From: Corinectria fuckeliana
Taxonomy: Eukaryota > Ascomycota > Sordariomycetes > Hypocreales > Nectriaceae
NCBI GenBank assembly: GCA_019137255.1
Contig: WPDH01000066.1
Location: forward strand, 1 to 64,000
DNA: 64,000 bases
Direction: 5' to 3'
Part shown: in pieces, positions 58,987 through 64,000 of the stretch
Position numbering within the stretch: the first letter of the stretch is position 1
Layout of the letters: every line of letters starts with the position of its first letter
Notes under the pieces: model-generated
Database searches by the model: none
What the model was told of the DNA's origin: nothing
Seen by the model: only the letters and a program-made list of their open reading frames with translations
Position numbers and translations under genes: made by a program

Positions 58987-61615
58987 TTGTACGAATACTT
59001 TGTGGTGCATGGCATGAGTGTGTTCGTCGCACTGCGACGGGATAGGCAGGGTCGGGAGAGTTTCCCAGGGCTGGGTGGATGCGGGTGTTGCGGGTGTTGC
59101 GTAGTAGTAGGTACTGTGTGATAACCGTGGTAGTGGTGGTGTGGGTGCGTGACAGTACTTGCGTTGCAGCGCACATACAGCAAGTAGCACCTGCACTCAT
59201 ACCAGGCACGGTACTTCGTGCATCACAGCTCTGCGTGCCTTGCGTGCCAGCTTGACAGGGGTAGGAGAGGACGAGGCCGATGATGGGGCTAGTAGATACA
59301 TACGTACATAGATCTGGATTGAGACGGGGTCCAGGATGGGGAATGGGAATGAGATGCGCGACGGGGGGAAGGGGAAGCGGCGGCATTGCACCCGGAGGCG
59401 GGAAATATCCGTCGAGTTGCACACCAGGAACGGGCCATGGCGGGTGGGATCAAAATGGGACGACATGACAATGAAGGGGGGGACAAACTCACGCTCTGCG
59501 CCAAAAGCCCCCATAACCTGTTCGTCCTCGAGTACGGTCAAGTTCTTATCCAGGCCTCTGTGGTTTTGTCGAGGCCGGTATAGGTACGTCAAGGCCAAGG
59601 CCAGACGATCAAAGCGTCTTACCTCTTGGCAGAAGTGGGCAAAGGAGCAAAGAGGAAATAACACCACAAAAGCAAGGAGAAAAAGAAAAAGAAAAGAAAA
59701 AGCAGCTAGTATTAATTAGCCACCAAGATGGAAAAGGAAGATTGTGAGGAAAAAGAAAGCAAGTAAGCAGCAAGAAGAAACTGGGTTGAGCGCTAATCAA
59801 CTACCACGAAAGGAAGGATGTTTGCTAATTAATTGCCGTCTCTCCTTCTCCATACCTCGAACCTCGATATTGTGCATTCCCCTGTCTTGCATGCTTACAC
59901 TTACACAGGCCGCAACTGTTTTTTTCTTCTTCTTTCCAGCAGACAGTCCTCCCACTTCCCTTGAGGCACGCAGACCGTACTGCCTCTAATATCCCCAAGT
60001 CTCTCTGAGTGTGGGTTGCGAGCTTATGTGATAACATGTCTCTGGGAGCTGATTGCCTCGTCTCGCCGCCTCGTCTCGCCGCCTCGTCCATATCTATGTA
60101 CTGCGGGATCCTTGCGCACAAGCGCAATTTGCCTCGGCGCAGCACAGAAGAAGACGCAATTAAAAAAAACCAATCTACGTATTGTTCCACCCGGCAGCCT
60201 TGGAATGCAATGTCGAGGGAATAATCTGCGTGAGAGAGGCTTTCCCTACCTATTCGCAAGGCATGATCGAGGCCACGGCAAACATTCTCGAGACGAAACT
60301 TGTCCCACGTTTCACTCGTTAAAACAAACTTTGGTGTAAGTAAGTACGTATTCGCGCTCTCGTTCTTTCGGGCGTCGTCGGTCCTGTCTGGCTAAACCGT
60401 TAGAGGCAGAGCCCCGACTCAAGGCTATGTCCGGGTTGTCGCGTTCCTAAGCCCTTGACGACTAACAAGGAGCCCAAACCCCTCTTTCCAGAAGGCGGAC
60501 TAAACGAGTTGGTGTGACTAGTCATTCGTACCGCAACTAGTTAAAACGTCGAACTGACTCTGCCGACAGAAAAAAAGAGATGCTCGTCGCTCCAACGGTC
60601 AAATTCTGTTTCCGTTTCGCCGTTGTTGCCGCCCCGCTGTGCTGTATGTACGTGCTCTCTGCAGTGCTCCAGTCATGTCACCATCCGCCCTATGATCATG
60701 ACCCACGATCCATGATCGATCCCTCACTTTCCAATGTCAGTTCCACTCCAAGCCACTTAGTTGCCAGATTGATAGGGTTAGTCTCTTCTGTACGCTTGTG
60801 CGTGTCCGGACGGGAAAATCAGTGGGCCACCATTCCTTGTGCTCCGAGGAGACGACTATGTAACAGTCGCCACCGTTGACGAAGGACAGGAACACCAGTC
60901 AAGAAAGGGAAGTGAAAAAAGAAAAAGAAAGAGGAGTCGAGGCGAGATAGCAAACAAAGAAGTTGAAGTTGATTTTAGGAACCGGCGACAACTCACGCGC
61001 CACCGCCAGCGGCTCCTCCCTTTAGGCAAACTCTGTAAGTAACTGTCCACCGGTATTCAGAGTGGCTTCTTTATTTGATTTTTCCTTACGTTCCAGTCAG
61101 GAAGCCCGTGTGAGGGGTCACAGCCACCTAGGTTACGAGGGAGGCAGAAGGCCAAGTCCGAACGAGGCTGACTTGGCTACGACGAGCTTGATTACGTACC
61201 TAATTACCCATCTACTCCTCAGGCGGGCAGGGGAACAAACAGCAACAGACTAATCTACTTTGCATGCTGTGATGAAAATAGCTTTCTCCTTTCGGGTTCC
61301 GCCAATGAGACCTTCGTGAAGGATCTAATTGAAGGGATTGCCGGGCCCAAATTTGCTACGGAGGTATCGATGGACCATGGCAACCCGGGCGCTCGGGTGG
61401 GTTGCCCAGGCAAGATGACAATAGATGATAGGTGAGGATGTTATGTAGATCCCGGGAGGGCAATACGTCGATCACAGGGTCCCTGTCCTTGACTACGCAC
61501 GTACTTGGCAGTGTGCTTTATGTATGTGCTTTATTAGACCAAGAAAATCCAGGAAAACCTCCCCTATTTTCCGGAGATTTCGAGCGCTCGGATTTCATCG
61601 AGATGAGATGATGGA

Positions 61616-61649
61616 GGATGCAGGATGCAGAATGCAGAATGCAGAATGG
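61616..61649. repeat. Short tandem heptamer repeat
   Basis: Four to five copies of a 7-bp unit, GGATGCA changing to GAATGCA, in sequence without genes. It is probably a slippage repeat. Confidence 0.7.
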
Positions 61650-62999
61650 CGTTTATTTTTCATTTGCCAATTTGATGCACGCCGACGGCAACATGGTCCG
61701 TCCCGGTCTCAGACCTGCAGCTCTGAGTTATAGCAGGAATCCTTCAAGTTCATCTCATCTCCTGCGGCTCCAGCTAATTATCTATCCCATTTCATGACTA
61801 ATTATCTACTCCGTCAAGTAACGTAGTAGGCATGCAAAGCTACATATCTTGAGGCTGACCCATGTCTGCTCCCTGCATGCGCCTCTGATCTGTCTCTCGT
61901 CCTCCCAATAATCGCCAGCCCCCTTTGCTGCCTTGTATTGGATCTAGGCCTAGCTGTGCAGCTATTCTTGTCTTTGCAAGTTCCGAGGTACTTGGCGCGA
62001 AGTAGTAAATTCATTCACACGCCGTCAAGCCCCCCCTCCTCCCTGCATTCTGAATGAATCTCCCCATCATTCCAACTCAGCCCCAGCGAGGAATGCCCTC
62101 GAAGCAGGGATCATGTCGGTTCCCGCAATATCCAGCCAAGGGCACCCCTCTTCTGACTTCCAACAGCTCTGGGCTCCCGCTCTAAGTATTGTGGAGAGCT
62201 CTCCCGCTCTCCCCCCACGCCTGTGATGTGAGGCCGCAACTTGCATCCCCAGAGCCCCACTCGGCATATTCCTTTGGCCGCCGGGCTAGCACTGCGCGCT
62301 GCTGCGTCCCTCTAATTACTGCATACACTACTGCAATAGTTACATCAAACGGCCGGTCTTTAGTTGTCTGTTTTGTTATTTGTACATACTGTATTATCCT
62401 TGCGGTGGGTTCCTCTCCGCATTGGTAGAAATAACTTTGTTCGGGAGGAGATCTCATCTTAGTCGGAGCTACAAACTTGAGCGACGATCATCTCGATGCG
62501 GGATCAGACTTTCACCGATCTCTCTATCATCTCAGACATCACCACTGGATGTTGGAGGCGGCAGGCACTTGAAATATAGTTGCCCAGTTTAGTGCTTTCC
62601 TTAGATCATTTCTTACTCCCCGGGGTGTCCTTCCCGTCCAGCCGTGTCACCTACGGGCTTGAAAATCCCGAATCCCGTGCAATTACTGTACATGTATGTC
62701 TCATCCTCACAACCATTTCGTCGTCCGCGTATCAGTCAATGTCTCATCCTCCCCGTCAACCCGCTCGAATCAACGATAAGCCTCCTTCGCAGTCATCAGG
62801 CATTGCCTCCTCGGGAATAAATGGTCAACCCAGGCGCCGACGCCAGAGGATCCCAGACCGGCGGCGCCCCGAGCAAGCCTCGTTTTGTGGGAGAATGCAA
62901 GGGGTGCTGTGAACATTCGCAGATGCAGACGGACCCCTCCTGCCATCTCGAGTCCCCAAAGCAGGACACATTTTCTGTAATGTGCTGGTTTCATCGGCA

Positions 63000-63496
63000 C
63001 TAGAACCGCTTCTTCAGGTCTCCGGCCCCGTCGCCGAGTCCGAGACCGCCTCCGATGGACCCCACGGCATCCTGGGCGGCATCCTGGGCGGCGTCTGTCC
63101 GTGAAATGTCAGCTGTCACATTCTCTCCTAGCATGTCTCTCGCATGCTCTCTTCTCTCCCCCGCAAAGGGCAGTCCACTCACCCGTCTGCTCGTCCACAA
63201 CATTCTCCCCTTCCTCCTGGAATTGCGCTTGTCCGGCCGCCATGGCTGCCTTCCCCTTGGCTTTCGCCAGGTAGAGTCTGTGCCATGTCTCAGCATAACA
63301 ATAATTCGCTCGTGCCGATCAACCGCTCGGGGCCGTTGGTGCCGCGAGACATCGGGACGGAAGTGCTGCTGGCTTACCCGATTTGTTCAATGTAGGGATC
63401 GAGTGCTCCCGAGTTGTACGCCAAAGTGCCGCCGGCTGCAATGACAACTAGGACGACCAGGCTTACAAGGATCGATGACAGTGTGGAGGACTCCAT
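63000..63496 (-). CDS. Small single-pass membrane protein
   Basis: Three short exons (63496-63378, 63277-63183, 63094-63000) join in phase to encode 102 aa, all with good GTAAGC/GTGAGT donors. The product begins MESSTLSSILVSLVVLVVIAA, a single N-terminal membrane helix (about 8-24). A short lumenal or cytosolic part follows (YNSGALDPYIEQIG), then Ala/Gln/Glu-rich sequence with two copies of DAAQ, and a Gly-rich stretch ending KKRF. I do not recognise the family. The consistent phases across three tiny exons make a real gene likely. The layout suggests a tail-exposed organelle or ER membrane protein, but this is unproven. Confidence 0.65.
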
Positions 63497-64000
63497 TCCG
63501 ATAACTGACCCGGGTGGCTTTGATTGAGATGTGAGAGGTAAAGTGTGATTGATGGCTACTGCGCTTGGGCGGAGATCGATTCGCCTTTCAATTATGTCTT
63601 GCCGATTTCTGCAGAAAACAAATCTAAATCAAATATTTTGGGGCATCGATGCTAATCGTATGGCGTCGGTTGGCAGCTTTATAAGTGATGGAGACCTACT
63701 AGGTAGGGCACTTGTCCATGAAGCGTGACGTGCCACTGCAACGTCAGACGTCCGTGGAAACAAGTTTTCTGCACAACCTTGGCTGGCTACGCCTACCTAC
63801 CTAGTCTACCTAGGTACTCACCAACCCTCCTGCAGCATTAGCGAAACCGACGTAAATTATAAATGAACAGTCGTCATTTTTATATAGTGCATTTCTCGAT
63901 TTATACGTCGTGTTTCCTGTTTTTAGACCTGCCCATACCAGTCTCCGGTTTGTTTGGCCGCCTGCGTGCTATAGACCAATGCGTCATTGATGATATCAAG
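63497..64000. other. Intergenic region at window end
   Basis: About 0.5 kb upstream of the small membrane protein. It contains CTACCTACCTAG and CTACCTAGGTA (63793-63816), motifs that recur in other promoters of the window. No gene was found. Confidence 0.4.

Larger units (their letters stand above)
56943..62999. other. Six-kilobase low-complexity region, no supported gene
   Basis: No conserved protein, tRNA or rRNA is recognisable. The minus strand is open from 56943 to 57621 in the SYLF frame and encodes Ser-Pro repeats (57518-57566). A further minus-strand frame at 58361-58837 ends in a good donor (GTATGT at about 58412) in matching phase, so upstream exons of the SYLF gene are possible. 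Microsatellites occur at 58956-58986 and 61616-61649, and a purine tract at 59,670-59,700. From about 60,000 on I see nothing specific. Confidence 0.45.

Noticed and set aside
59197..59667. 156-codon minus-strand frame in the gene-poor region
   Set aside because: Low complexity, overlapping frames of similar length and no recognisable motif. It was not accepted as a gene, though it could belong to an unseen 5' exon.
1..64000. CRISPR array, bacterial operons or ribosome binding sites
   Set aside because: No regularly spaced direct repeats with unique spacers exist, and the introns and gene content are those of a fungal nuclear genome.

Overview
This window is nuclear DNA from a filamentous ascomycete, most likely a Sordariomycete. 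The evidence is short introns (about 50-110 nt, GT...AG) in most genes, GC-rich codon use, large gene-free intergenic spaces with microsatellites, and protein families typical of this class (conventional kinesin with an IAK tail, NMA111, a Spt3 beginning in the usual fungal way, the FUSC/DUF2421 transporter, DUF2293). I cannot name the species. Exon borders were worked out by hand from splice sites and reading phase, so they are predictions.

Region 1 (1-10.7 kb) looks accessory. It opens with 1.3 kb of extremely AT-rich sequence, probably a repeat destroyed by repeat-induced point mutation (RIP). Next comes a divergently arranged pair of genes with little resemblance to housekeeping families. 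On the minus strand is a ten-exon gene (about 1,285 codons) combining beta-rich and Ig-like segments with many hydrophobic helices, and it has an in-frame stop near its 3' end. On the plus strand is a five-exon gene (584 aa) that resembles TULIP/P47-OrfX-like lipid-binding proteins. A truncated MFS exporter pseudogene, with a C-to-T nonsense change and a frameshift, and another AT-rich scrap close the region.

Region 2 (11-36.7 kb) is core genome: Rad6-type E2, conventional kinesin, a multi-pass membrane protein, PP2A leucine carboxyl methyltransferase (PPM1), SPT3, a large FUSC/ArAE-type transporter, AP-2 sigma, a zinc-knuckle protein with RNA polymerase II CTD-like heptads, IST1 and the nuclear HtrA-type protease NMA111.

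Region 3 (38-54 kb) holds a ferroportin-like transporter, a two-thioredoxin-domain ER membrane protein, tyrosyl-DNA phosphodiesterase TDP1, a MATE transporter, ARP9 and a DUF2293 protein. Region 4 (54-64 kb) has a SYLF (Ysc84-type) protein with a GC-AG intron, about 6 kb of low-complexity sequence without a recognisable gene, and a small single-pass membrane protein.

Neighbouring core genes share no obvious pathway, although several deal with chromatin and transcription (SPT3, ARP9, RAD6) or with endocytosis and membrane traffic (AP-2 sigma, IST1, SYLF, kinesin). The most unusual material is the divergent pair at 1.4-9.8 kb.
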